64,000 nucleotides of DNA from Lathyrus oleraceus (taxonomy: Eukaryota; Streptophyta; Magnoliopsida; Fabales; Fabaceae): NCBI RefSeq assembly GCF_024323335.1, contig NC_066584.1:422759319-422823318 (forward strand), given 5' to 3'. Below the pieces are notes generated by a model. The model had not been told where the DNA came from, searched no databases, and saw only the letters and a list, made by a program, of their open reading frames with translations. The translations under genes and the position numbers were made by a program. Shown here in pieces: positions 43,529 to 55,286 of the stretch (position 1 is the stretch's first letter; the number at the start of each line of letters is the position of its first letter).

Positions 43529-45604
43529 TGTAAGACCCCAATTTTGACCCTAAGATCCCTCATGGCATCATAACATTGCATTTGCATTGCCTCAAGGATC
43601 TTTAGCATCTTGGTTCCCTTTGCCTTTGGGTGGGACTCCTTATGATTGGTTTGAGATCACCAAGCATGCTTGAATTATACATCATTGTTTCTCTTACTTT
43701 TGTTTACTAACCAAAAGCACAAAAATGTGTCACTAACATCTTTTATTTGAAGCTTGAGTATCATCCAAGACACTTTGTGGGTTCTATTTAGATGATCAGT
43801 CAACACAAGGGAATGGCTTGAGATACTTCCAACAGGTTCAAATGGGGTCTATTCGTTAGTCAAAACGTTAATCTTGAAGGAGCAAAAGTTTGTTCATGAG
43901 TTGTCACGCTCGCTAGGCGAGCAGAATGGGTCGCTTAGCGAGTCCCAAGAAAAGCCACCAGAATCACCTACGCTCAGAGGAATTTCTTGAACTGTCATGC
44001 TCGCTAGGCGAAGCCCATGTGTTTAAAAAAACGAAAAAGCAAAACGATAAATAAACGATAAATAAATAAATAAAATATAACAGAAAATTTTTGGACTTGG
44101 GCCTCTCTCATTTGAGCCCACAGGTCCACAAAAATCAGGTTATAAATTCAGAGTTTCAGTGAAACAAAAGGTCATTCTATTCCTATTACCCTGGCAGGGA
44201 AAAAGATAGTGAGAGAAGAGCTAACAGAGTTCAGAGCAACCTCTAGAAACTGAAGGGAACTCATCGACAAAGAACCAATTCCCTCTCATATAAACCCTAA
44301 GAGTGCTTTGCAAACCCAACCGTGCCATTCAATTTCATCGGTCTCTCCAATCAGGTTTTCCCTTATTCCCATTACTTTATGCTTTTAATTTGAATGCTCT
44401 GAATGTATGAGGTATTATGGGTGAATTTGATACCCTTTTGATTCATGTGTTTGACAAGAGGTTTAGGCCTCCTATCCTTGGTTGCTTTTTGTGAGCTTTT
44501 TGTGAATTTTAATGGCATGATTCATGTGGTTACATTTTGATTTGGGGGCAACTCTTGATTACCCTATCTTGTTTCTCTAACCTGTTTGTTGAGTTTTGTT
44601 TTGTGAGGGCTCATATGACTCTTGCAGAGATGGCTTGCCTGGTGTTCCACTTTATTTATGGGATACCACCTGGAGGTTTATTCTGATTACCTGTACTGAC
44701 TCACTTTCTTTGATGGTGTTTAGCTTGGAAGAGTCTTTGGGTTTCTTATTTATCTAATTGCTGTTACTTTGGATCTTTATCCGTACGGTAGATATTTCGA
44801 TCGCTTTACTTTTCCCGCATGTTACCGATTTCTTAGGTTTCGTATAGCCTCTCGTGGCATGTCATTTAAGGTAGTGTGGTTCCTTCATCTAGGACTGCCT
44901 TTTTGCATGAGCATCCCTAAACACCCCAAACTCATTGATTTTTCTTCTCCTAAGAACACGTTATCTCCTTCTACTACAGGCGAGTAAGTCTCCAAAGGTC
45001 GAGCATCCGGTAGACTGCGTAGTAACGTCGTTCACCCCAAAACACAACCCTTACCCCATAGGTGGTCGAACTATGTTTTGCTCTGATTTTCATCCCAGAT
45101 GAGATACGTAGGCATAAGACGCGATGTCTTAGCGAGCACACTCCTCTTTAACCCATAGGTAGCCGAGCTACGAAGACTCTGATTCTCAGATTCAAATGAG
45201 ATACGTATGGAGTGGATGCGACGTCCTTGCGAGTCATTTTCTTTTGACCCTTCTTTTAGTAAGTAGTACATTAGATAAACATGCACGCTTTTCTCATCCC
45301 TTCAATCATGTTTGCACAAATAAATTTTCAAAATAAAAAAACAACAACCTTTGCAACAAATGTGAAAAGGGCTCCCTAGGAGTACCTAGGATGTTTTGGG
45401 TGCCTGATACCTTCCCATTGCATAACCAACCCCCTTACCCAGATCTCTGACATTTTTACTAGTTTTTGATTCGATAAAACTTTTAGGTTTTTGTTCGCTT
45501 TCTAACCATTCCTTTGGATAAATAGAAGTGCGGTGGCGACTCGACTTGTATGATTTACCTTGAATTTAGTTAATATCTCTAATGGTAACGAATACCCCGC
45601 TACA
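43529..45604 (+). repeat. B 3' LTR (2076 bp)
   Basis: It matches the 5' LTR at an offset of about 14545-14551 with scattered substitutions. The palindrome pair (43908-43941), GC-type donor (44990) and hairpin units (near 45071-45226) are kept. Confidence 0.95.
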
Positions 45605-45609
45605 CTAAC
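45605..45609. repeat. Target-site duplication of B, right copy (CTAAC)
   Basis: It is identical to 28973-28977. Beyond it the C LTR continues with ACATCCCTATAAG. Confidence 0.93.
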
Positions 45610-47053
45610 ACATCCCTATAAGTAGAGCACCGTACTGAATTCATTTCCAAGCTTTTGAGTGCCAAGAAACCCCTCTTTCACTCTAAATTTTTTCCAGAAA
45701 ATTGAACTATCGGGTTTTGAATTTCAGCTTGTTTCAATCCAATTTCTAGATTCCATTAGCACCTTCGGTCTTTTCTGAAGCTTTTGCAACAACTCCCAAA
45801 CTCTGAGACCTTATAAAGTGACCTGACCAGGTCGAGCTTCATCAACTTCTGGTCATTATTTGGACAATGTTACTATCATTGGCATGGTTGTGGAGTTATA
45901 GACTTAGAACTTGGATCTTAACCCTTTGCTTTGGGAGTTTGTGACTTGAGACCTTGGGTTCATCTGGTACCCTTGACTTTGGACTTATTTTGAAGACTTT
46001 GCTTGATTATTTTGATTTCATCTGATACATGGATTATTCTTTGTTTATTTGGCTTTCTTGAGGCTTAATCCAAAGGAGGAAATTCTTGCTTGACTTATGT
46101 CATACAGCTCTCTATCTCTTGGTTAGGTCTTTCCTCCCTAGATTTTACTTTATGTTCTAGGATAGTCTCTTTTTCTCCTCCCTTTCTTTAATTTTTAAAA
46201 TCTTCTCTCTTGTTTTCAAAAACATCGTTTTTTCAAACTTGAACCACTTTCTCAATAAACCTTGACTTTTGTCAAGTGATTTTCAAAAACCTTTTCTTAA
46301 TAAATGCTAATACATTTTAAGCATATTGAAAACCAATTTCAAAAGACTAAAAAATACATAAATTCATTCAAACTATTTTGTGCCCTTTGTGCACTTTTTC
46401 TTTTAAAAAATTTTCTCAAGGTTTGGACATGAGTCATTTCAATTGTTGAGATATAATTATCCTATATCCATAGTATCAATGATAATTAATTTCCACATAA
46501 GAGACCTAGTGGAATACTTGTTGATCTATATCCAAGTTGGAGTCCTTCTCTGTGGTGATGCAAAGTTCTCATACTTGTGGGTGGCTAGTTGAGTATTCTT
46601 CTTAAAATGACAAAATGCTTTTTCATTAAAAAGAATCAAAACAAACATCTTTGTTACTTTTACCACGAACTATGAGGTTTTGATCCTCCATTTCACTTTG
46701 TTGGTATGTAGGCATGAGTCTCAAAAAGTCTTGGCAAACACAAAAATTATAAAGAAATATTTCTCCTCTCATTTCCCCAATCTTTTGCAAACAACACCAT
46801 TTTTAAGCAAACATGTACAGATTTTGAAAGAGGTTCCTATAGAGTACTATAGATGTTTAGGGTGTTAATATCTTCTCTTTGCATGACTAACCACCATACC
46901 CTTATCTCTTTTTATTAGTTTTGTTTTAAAACTTCTTTAGGTTTTGTTCGTTCTTTTTCCCTTTCCTTTGAAAATTATAAAAGCGTGGTGGCGACTCTTA
47001 CTTTGTGAGTTAAGTTAATCAAATAGTTTAATTTCAAAAAATTTACTGCTACA
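45610..47053 (+). repeat. C 3' LTR, second part
   Basis: It is non-coding and ends GTGGTGGCGACTC...TTTACTGCTACA, parallel to the end of the B LTR (GTGGCGACTCG...CCCGCTACA). With 28721-28977 the LTR is about 1.7 kb. TATAAGTAGAG near 45618 resembles a promoter TATA box. A decayed hairpin unit (GAACTATGAGG ... TATGTAGGCATGAG) is visible near 46665-46720. Confidence 0.78.
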
Positions 47054-47781
47054 CCATGGAATCTGAATATGATTCTTTAATAAAAAAATGGTACATGGAG
47101 TCTCAGGAGGCTACCACCACACAGAAAAATGGTATGGTATAAATGGGTGTTCAAGGTTAAGGAAAACTCAGATGGAAACATTAACAAATATAAATCCAGA
47201 CTTGTGGCTAAGGGTTTTCATCAACAACATGGTTTTAACTTCCATGAAACATTCTCTCTAATAGTAAAACCAACAACAATTCACATAATCTTGACCTTGA
47301 CATTCACTCACAAGTGTGAAGTTAAATAAGTTGACATTAGTAAATCATTCCTCAATGGAGATTTATAGGAAGAAGTTTACATGCAACAACTTCCATGTTT
47401 CTCCACCTTTGACCTAACATGGTATTCAAACCGAGAAAAAATGTTTATGGCTTGAAATAGGCGCCACATGCTTGGCATGAAAAACTCCATCAAGCCTTAA
47501 TTCATTTTGGTTTCACTTCGAGGAAATTTAATCACTCGTTATTCATCTACAATCATAATCATGTTACACTTTATTCTCTTGTGTATGACGATGATATACT
47601 CATCATAGGTTCATCACCTACTATTATACACAATCTGATCTTCAAAATGCATGACAAGTTTGCACTAAAAAAGCTTGGCATCCTCAATACTTTATAGGGA
47701 TTGAAGTTCACTATCAAGCAAATGGTTCGATGGTGCTAACTCAAACTAAATATATAAAAGATCTATTAAACAAAGTCAATA
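47054..47781 (+). pseudogene. Ty1/copia reverse transcriptase relic
   Basis: The frame at 47129 reads KWVFKVKENSDGNINKYKSRLVAKGFHQQHGFNFHETFS split across the typical copia RT start, then VDISKSFLNGD after a stop at 47327. Further on come GLK-like and AWHEKLHQAL-like traces, and VYDDDILIIGSS near 47583, the copia catalytic box region. Stops and frameshifts are frequent. It borders the end of C at 47053, so C may have inserted into this copia copy. The other half would lie outside the window. Confidence 0.82.
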
Positions 47782-48150
47782 TGGTGTCTCCCTCTCTTGT
47801 GATCCTGGAGCATTGGTTCCGTTGGTGCTCCCAACTTCTCCAGACTCCCCAATAGTGGTATTAGAGACGTAGTTCGGCTTAGTGGGGGAGCGGGAGCTGG
47901 ATCCGGTGTTGGATCCTATTATAGGATGTGAGAGACTCACACTTACGGGGAAGAATGTTGGGTGCAAGTGTGAGTGGTTAAAGTCTCACATTGTCTATGA
48001 ATGAATAGAATGTTGGATTTATAAGAGAGGAGAGCCAATTACCTAACATCTTAATGTTTTGAGTTGAGATGTGGTGTTTTCCTCTCTTGTGATCTTGGAG
48101 CATTAGTCTCATTGATACTCCCGACTCTTCCGAATAGTTGATACCATCAA
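47782..48150 (+). mobile_element. TRIM-like short LTR element fragment
   Basis: Two similar segments (47788-47860 and 48080-48145, sharing CCTCTCTTGTGATC-TGGAGCATT) lie about 290 bp apart. After the first stands TGGTATTAGAGACG, close to the initiator-Met PBS TGGTATCAGAG. Before the second comes a purine run and TGTTGGGTGCAAGTG, a plausible LTR start at 47952. This fits an LTR end, a very short interior and a full small LTR. The first LTR lacks its 5' part, where it meets the copia relic. The TRIM label is inference. Confidence 0.45.
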
Positions 48151-50030
48151 GGATGTAATTTGAATTAAAATAAAAACTCACGGATAGAACTATGAATATG
48201 AATAGTCCTCCTAAGTTAATTGATAAAATGGTAAGTAAAGATATAATGTATAGGAATCTTAACAAGTAATATAATGGTAAGTAGATATAGTTTCGATGAG
48301 GATTGTTTTAAGTGATTCATTCAAACCAGAAAAGTGACTTTTTAATTCATGAGCAATAAAGGTTACGAAATATATCATGAGAACAAAATATCCTTAACTA
48401 AAAGAATAAAATAGATTAATGTTTAGATTGACAAATAGTTGGACTGTGATGTTTTTCATAAACTCTTTAGCATTTGTGGGGACGTTTGGTGTCCTGTAAT
48501 CTAAGATTAGAACTTAACATAATGTGTTTGTCAACAACGTGGTATTAAGATTTTCTTATGTATTGTTCAAAGCATCTCAAATGAAGAAGTGTACAATATA
48601 CTGAATATCATTTTAATTTTAATTAGTGATAATTTTTTATTTCTTTAAAAAAAATATCTTACATACGATTTTAATTTCCTTGAAGAAAAGAGTTTGGATA
48701 TAAAAGAAGATTTAAGGCACAATCACACACATGCATGTCTCTCATCTTTTTCGATCCATTGGACATGTGAAATTAAATGTCTCTTTGCTTAATATTCATT
48801 GTGAAAAAAAGATATAACTCATGTAGAAAAAAGTGGACATCTCATCATTACATTTGCCACACCACTTTTTTTCTCTACCTTAACATTAATTTCAACAAAC
48901 CTTAACCACATTTCTAGTCTTACAAAATATCAAATAACATTTACCGGATTAATTATTATATTTCTCATTTTTTTGTGATATTTTATTGCTCCTTCCATAT
49001 AATATCCCATATTAAGAATTATTTTAGACAACATCATACTGTGCCCAATAATATAATTGGACCCAATCACTTATATAATGCCAATGTATTGGGCAGTTTA
49101 TAGCAAAAATTTATATTCATGAAAGTTGTGATGGAACATGTTGACTACAGCATGTGCGAATTAAAGCATGTTCATACACTCCATTATATTGAAAAGCAAA
49201 GCATTACGTAGCACTTAATATATGTGCATGCTAGAAAAACTAGAGATGGTGAAAAGAACTAACTAACAACATTCAATCAATGAAAAAGTTGTATTGCACA
49301 AGCACTAACAAAAGCCATATTTTAAAAATATAACGTAGTTTGTTTTAGTTGTTTTAAAAAAAAGGTTTCTATAGCATTATATATTTTTAATTTAAATAAA
49401 AAATTAGTTTAAATAACTATTCTTAATATTTCATAATTTTATTATGTAATTTTTTGAATATTAAAATTTATAAAAAAAAAATCATTTACAGTTGAAGTTA
49501 TTTTAAATAAGTTTTTATAAAAATAAATTTTTAGATATTTTTATTAAAAAAAAATGATTTCAATATATTTAATATTTAACAATATATATTTATATTATTC
49601 GATGTCAAAATTATTATTTCACTTTATAAAAATCAAATTTAAAATTTTTTAATATTCAAAAAGATATTTTTATAAAAATATTTTTTAATAATACAAAAAA
49701 AGAATAACTTTTTTTAAAACTAAAAAAAATAAACCCATGGCTAATGGTATATTTGTCTTAAAATTTTAAAAAAATTAAGCAAGAATTGATTACTAAAAGG
49801 AGTAGTAGTGGTACTCTAAACCAACAAACAAAGCAAGACAATTATCTTTTATTCAAGCAATTCAAAGGGGCTACGACCAATCATAGAAATTACAACCAAC
49901 ACTATGTTCGCTATTAAAATCTACTTTACTCGGACTGAAATCTTTCCACATCGCAGCATGCACCTGTTAAAATTAACAATACAGTTTGAATCAATATCCA
50001 ATTTAATGCTCAGCTAAGATTCAACAAATG
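48151..50030. other. AT-rich intergenic spacer
   Basis: Nearly 1.9 kb of AT-rich sequence (especially 49330-49740). I see no ORF of note, no RNA gene and no clear element boundary. Confidence 0.6.
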
Positions 50031-50034
50031 ACAC

Positions 50035-50520
50035 CAAGACAATAAAATAACAAATGACACATATTTTCTTCTTCCTCGAAACATAAAACACAAGTTAAAT
50101 CTCTAACTTCATTTAGAATGTCTCTTTTTCGTAATTGATCCTTAGTTGGAAGACGATCGAGGAAAACTCTCCATCCAAACAACAAGATTTTTTAAGGAAT
50201 CTTATTCTTCAACGAGACTCCAAGAGTTGTTGTCAATTATGCACTTAAATCTTCGCTCTGGTGTGCCTGTAACAACAACTTGTAACACGATTTAACAGTG
50301 AAAGCCTCTGGACAATCCGCCAGCCAAACAAAACTGTCACTTTCTGCTTGATTTGGCTCTAAATCGTCCAAACAGCCCAATAATTCATGAACCTGCCAAT
50401 CAAACTCAGCACTGAAATCCACATCCAAATGAAGGTTCCAAGACATAGAGAGATCGAACCACTGTCCCATTTCAGCAACACAGCTAAATTGAAGCCTTGA
50501 TAATACAAACAACTTCGGGT
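50035..50520 (-). pseudogene. LINE-type zf-RVT (RT zinc-binding) fragment
   Basis: Read on the minus strand, 50512-50237 gives EAFTVKSCYKLLLQ after a Trp-rich stretch. The following part to about 50035 reads WRVFLDRLPTKDQLRKRDI and LTCVLCFEEEENMCHLLFYC with a frame change. FTVKSxYxLL, DRLPT-DQL-R and C-x2-C...H-x4-C are the hallmarks of the zinc-binding domain after plant LINE reverse transcriptases. The rest of the LINE is absent. Confidence 0.75.
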
Positions 50521-50631
50521 AAGCATCTATAAGCGTTTGAGAACCCAGCCACTTGTTGTTCTAAAAATCAATCTCCGGTTCGTTTCCTATACTGCACTTG
50601 ATGTTTTCAGAGAAGAGATCAAAGTCTTGAT

Positions 50632-51600
50632 TGTAACACCTTGATGAGTATTTTATTTAATTTTTGGTTTTATTATAGTTGAATTTTGACGCTCGATATG
50701 TAAGAGTATTTTGATAATTTAATAATTACTGAGATTATAGAGTTTGAGAACAGAACAATAAAATAGAATTATTGAAATTATTATGAATAACTGAATTTAT
50801 TTAATTATTTTGTGATATGAGAGAGTAGAAAATTAAAAATTTATTAAGGAATTTTAAATAAATAATTATTTTGTGGGTAAAATTAAGAAATTGTTAATAC
50901 CTGTTAAATTATTTAAATAGAAAAAAGTTAGAATTTAGAGAAAGTAGATACATAAAACTTGAGAGAAATAAAGAAGCGGTTGCTAGGAAACTCTAAGAAG
51001 AACTTTAGGATAGGAAGGAGAAGAAGCAGCATAACAGAAACTTTGCAATTCTAAGGTAGGGGGATTGTTTTATTAATGGGTGGTTTTGGCAGCCATGATG
51101 GTGAGGGTTCCTTACCCTCCCTTCAGCGCCTTGGGGTAATGTAACTTTCCCCTTATTTCATATGATCTGTGTAATTTTGACCAAATAAGATTTAGAAAAA
51201 ACCTTATTAGCATAATCGATGAATTCGTTTGTCTGTTTAATTGCTCTTGAGACCCCAAAAAAGGATTTGGAATAACTCTCATACGGTCTCAAAAGTGTTG
51301 TTATTTGTAGGTTTACAAACCTTATTGTTGATTATGATGTTATTGATATAAATCTATGTATGTGTTGTTGTGGTTACATTTTGGAGTTCGAATTTTGTCC
51401 CGAAAATTCGAGCAACTCTTTTTGAGTCATTTGGTTTCCCATTTTTTCTATCTGTAGAACCTGTGTTTTTCCCGATATTTTTTTCCAAAAACTTCTCAGA
51501 TCCCATGAAACTATTTTTTTTCAAAAATGAGATATTTTTTTATGAAAAATCAGAAATCGACCGAAGGCACATCTTCAAGAACCTAAGTCATAAGATACGT
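50632..51600 (+). mobile_element. 5' part of a D-like LTR
   Basis: It begins TGTAACACCTTGATG. An AT-rich stretch and then TAAGGTAGGGGGATTG...TTAATGGGTGG (51050-51090) parallel CAGGTAAGGGGGGTTT...TTTAATGGGTATT in D (238-285). A donor-like site (AAGGTAGG) sits in the same place as in D. The 3' end is lost in unassigned sequence before the PMD relic, so the right limit is approximate. Confidence 0.5.
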
Positions 51601-51624
51601 AAGAGGCTGAATGAATTAAAAATA

Positions 51625-53174
51625 TCATGAAACATTAAGACCCGAAGTACCTGTGGTTTCGGAGTTGAGGGCGCTTTTTGTCTTTTTGGAGGTTTGCTTG
51701 GGGTTGGCGCAGCAACTGGAGCCCTCTTTCGACCCTAGAAAATAAAGACAGAGAGAGAAAGAGGTTGTTATTTTGCTTCTCAAAGAAAGGAAAAGCGAGG
51801 GAGCAATGGTTACCTCCTTTGTTTGGCCCTCGTCGACATCGATAGTTTGGATTGTTTCAACGGGAACGTCGGTATTCGGCTGTGGAGCTGGTGTTTCGCC
51901 AGCGAGAGTGGAGAAAGCATCGATCGTGTTTTGGAGAAAAAGTGCACTGGGAAAACATTGACGTTGGTAGTTGGACCACCACTCGTCAAAGTCTTTGGTG
52001 GTCAAGAAGGATTCTTGAAATTTGAAGATTGGTAACTCGAGGCACTAAGTCGACTTGTGAAACCATTTTCCCTCGACCCTGCCTCTCTCTTGAAGGACAA
52101 TATCGTAGGGGTCAAAAATGACCTCCACACAGCACTCGACAGCGCTGCAGCTTGAGGAGAATCACCAGGGAAATGGTGTTCAAACCATTTTGGGCCAAAG
52201 CTTTAATCCACAAGTGGGGCCATACTTGGAACAAAAGAATTGACTTCGATGAACATACTAAGATACTTCATGAAGAGGTGTTTGTTGGGAGTCTCCTGAC
52301 ATGTCATTAAGGCGAGTCTTACGCCTTCGATGGGTTGAGCCTGGTTCAAACGCATTATATGCTACGACACAAGATAGTCAAATTGGTACTCGAAGGTGGC
52401 ATTTAACCAATGTTGCAGCAGCCACATGGGGTCAGACAGGTTCAGAGCCTTTGAAATGGAATGGAGAAGTTTCAATTTTAGAATCGCAAGCCCTAGATAA
52501 TGGTACATGGAGGCTACCACAAGTTTACCTAAAGAAAACTGTCGACCCTCATGGATTTGGATTTCCAAGCTTATGTAGCTCTTAGCTATTTGCAGAGAGC
52601 CAGGACAGAATACATAATACGAGAGCCAAAGAGTTAGAAAGGCAATGTGCTCCTCGTCGAATACTTCGACTGAATCTTGATCATGGTGGCCTTCAATATA
52701 ATTCTGAAGACTTGCACGATTGAAAGAAAAGGTATTCTTTGTCGGAAGAGTAGGGTCGAAAGTTTCGCCCAAAGGTGAGAGGCCAGTAATGGCTTCCACG
52801 TCGAAAAGAGTTGGCATCAGCATACCACAGGGAAGTTGGAAAGTATTAGTCGAAACTTCCCAGAAGTATATCGAAGCAAGAAACATGCATGGGTTTATTC
52901 GATAGGCATTCCTCGAGATTTGGATGGCGTCGAAAATACCAACCATCTTCCATTGTTCTTGGCGTTTGTGTTGAACTTTGTTTAGCCAAGCCACATACTC
53001 TTTATTGTCTAGAGTAGGAATCGACCTGAAAACTCTGGCCTTTGGGTCCATTAATTTCACGTTGATGGTACCATCCTTCTCAAAAGCTGGTGGAACGGCA
53101 GGAGTAAAGCCAAGAAAGTGGGTTTGAACATTTTTGGGTTTTGGTATTTGAATACGGCCCATGGAAGGAATCAT
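51625..53174 (-). pseudogene. Plant-mobile-domain (PMD) gene, broken
   Basis: The first open part, 53174-52362 (270 codons, starting MIPSMGRIQIPKPKN), reads EYVAWLNKVQ, MVGIFDAIQISRNAYRINPCMFLASIYFW, LFDVEAITGLSPLGETFDP, EEHIAFLTLWLSYYVFCPGSLQIAKSY and GRQFSLGKLVVASMYHYL, the order seen in plant mobile domain proteins. After a stop and frame changes, homologous reading returns at 52005-51625 with TTKDFDEWWSNYQRQCF and a Ser/Thr-rich tail. PMD proteins are often transposon-linked, and some act in silencing. It may derive from an element or be a decayed gene copy. Confidence 0.72.
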
Positions 53175-54409
53175 TTATGTATCTCCATTTTTGGGTTTTG
53201 GTATTTGAACATTTATGTATCTCCATGTTTGTCATTTATCATTTGTTTCAAGAAATCATCAAGAGTTTGGAGCTAGTTTCCCTTAGAAATCCTAATTCAT
53301 CTAGGTATCTTGTGTGACTTCCTCAGTAAGTTTCTTCAACATTTGTCCAATACATCAAGGGATACTCCATTTCACATTATATTATGCATATATGATCCTC
53401 CATGAGTCCAAAATATCAAGAGAACTTCAAGTTTTCAAGTTGGTTCAAAGAGGTTGACCAAAGAATGTTAACTAGTTAAAATTGGGATTCCCTAGGCCCT
53501 ATTTCCTACACTTTTTTGTCATATGAAAATGATTACAAGAGAAAAGCTACTTATTATGACATTAAAAACAACTTTCATGTTGACATCAAGATCTATTTTT
53601 TCTTGGAAAGTCATTTTTATGGTGAAACATTATATGTCATTTTGTCTGCACCCTAGTTAGGAGGTCAACTTCCAAGGACCATAACTTGCTCAATTTTTAT
53701 GAGATGAAGGCCATACAAGTTCCATGATCAATTTAAAGATGTCCTATACAATTTTTATTATTTGAGAAGTATCAATTCAAATTTCAAGTACATGTGCCAA
53801 GAGGAAACATTATAGGTCATTTTGGGCCATTACCATTGAACAAGCAATTTTCCTCAACTTCTAAAATGCATATCTCCCTCATGCCAAATCTAAATGAGGT
53901 CAAATTTGTGACCAAATTGAATAGGTATTAAACAGATACAAATTTTATGAAGGAACCATTTCCATTTGAAGCTCATAGAAAAAGTTATTTAAGGTGGAAG
54001 AAGTGGTCATTTGACTTGGTACTTAGAAAATTTTCAATTATGTTTGATTTCTCAAACTTCCACCTCAAAATTATTTATGATCCAAGCTTCAAATGGAAAA
54101 GTGTTCAACATTAAAGTTGTTTCCCTTGATGTCACCTTTGGAAAAAATCCAAGATAACCTCATTTGGACAAGATTTGAAGGACTTGCACATGGGTTCTTT
54201 ACAAGGCTTCATTTGGTAAGATATATGTTCAAAATTCATTTCCATAATGCATGACCATATGATATCATTTCAGGTTGGTTAGCACAGAATGTTGGATCAT
54301 TTGGCATCATGAATTGGGCCTTGTATACGCCCATGCATCCATGAAAGCAAACTTGCTAATTTTAGCAAAAAATTCAAATGGTATAGAAAGCATTTCCCTT
54401 GCCTATTTC
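53175..54409. other. Non-coding spacer, possible old LTR sequence
   Basis: No gene is seen. Repeated phrases (GAAACATTATAxGTCATTTTG at about 53625 and 53808; AGGCCATACAAGTTCCATG) and the general composition resemble the U3 parts of Ogre LTRs such as 10300-10900, but I could not trace boundaries. Confidence 0.45.
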
Positions 54410-54850
54410 CACTACAACAAACAAGACCTTAGACAGCGCTTTTTTTAGCCTTAGACAGCGCTTTAAAGCGCTGTCTAAACCTCCGCTGCTAAAGGTTTAG
54501 ACAGCGCTTTTTTAAATCTTAAAAGCGCTGTCTAAGCCCCCCCCCCCTTAGACAGCGCTTTGGCCAAAAGCGCTTTATAAGACCCTCTTATTTTAAATTT
54601 TTTAGGTATACCTTAGACAGCGCTTTTGAAAAGCGCTGTCTAAGCCCCACCCCCTTAGACAGCGCTTTGGCCAAAAGCGCTTTCTAAGACCCTCCTATTT
54701 TAATTTTTTTAGGTATACCTTAGACAGCGCTTTTCAAAAAACGATGTCTAAGCCCCCCCCCCCCCCCCCTTAGACAGCGCTTTTGCCTAAAGCGCTTTCT
54801 AATCCCCCCCTTAGACAGCGCTTTTTACAAAAGCGCTGTCTAAGGTATAC
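54410..54850 (+). mobile_element. CACTA transposon terminus with subterminal repeats
   Basis: The CACTACAACAAA end starts at 54410. From 54430 to 54845 about nine copies of TTAGACAGCGCTTTT occur, and most are followed at once by the reverse complement AAAAGCGCTGTCTAA or a variant, separated by CCCCCC runs. CACTA (En/Spm) transposases bind such subterminal repeats. The orientation puts the interior to the right, towards the gene fragments at 55287-59081. The matching end (TTTGTTGTAGTG) was not found in the window, so the element is truncated or longer than shown. Confidence 0.87.
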
Positions 54851-55286
54851 GAAAATTTTTGAAGCTTTTGTTTTAAACCATATTTTTTCCAGGTTTATAA
54901 ACCAGAATTTCTACCTGTTTTCAACCAGATTTTGACAGACAATTATCACATTTTATATATGCCATTTTGGCCTTTTTTCTACCAATTTTTGGCTAACAAA
55001 TATATATATATACCAATTCAAACCAATTTTGCCTTAAATGTATCAAAATATATACAAATTTATGTACACATTTACAAGTCATAACATATACTACAAACCA
55101 TATCAATTTTAGTCTAGGCCTATAAGACTTCAAGATTATTGCAATACTAGTACTAGCACAATTGATTCAAACAATCACAAAGAAAATTAACATGAAAAAG
55201 TTTGTACAAACACATACAATAAGCAAGTTTATCTCACAATTTGAAACAATGAAAGATAGGTAGAGAAATCAAAGGGAAACTCACAC

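Larger units (their letters stand above)
28978..45604 (+). mobile_element. Element B: complete, nearly intact Ogre-type element
   Basis: The element is 16,627 bp with LTRs of 2080 and 2076 bp (TGTAAGACCCC to CCCCGCTACA), a CTAAC duplication, a PBS and a polypurine tract. The order is ORF1, gag, protease, intron, RT, RNase H, second RNase H, integrase. This is the Tat/Ogre arrangement. Coding lesions are four in-frame stops (34514, 35846, 39304, 40432) and two single-base losses (near 36158 and 38358). It is the reference copy used to read A and C. The lesions make it non-functional as it stands. Confidence 0.95.
1960..47053 (+). mobile_element. Element C: old, nested Ogre-type Ty3/gypsy retrotransposon
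   Basis: C is the host of the nested insertions. Its pieces are the internal region 1960-9958 and 28299-28720 and the 3' LTR 28721-28977 plus 45610-47053. A fills 9959-28293 and B fills 28978-45604. Its 5' LTR and gag start lie outside the window, beyond D. Domain order is gag tail, protease, intron, RT, RNase H, second RNase H, integrase, matching element B along its length. The second RNase H and the intron place it in the Tat/Ogre lineage. Many stops, frameshifts and lost active-site residues show it is dead. The 3' LTR ends in TTACTGCTACA at 47053, next to a Ty1/copia relic. Its target duplication cannot be checked because the left end is missing. Confidence 0.88.
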
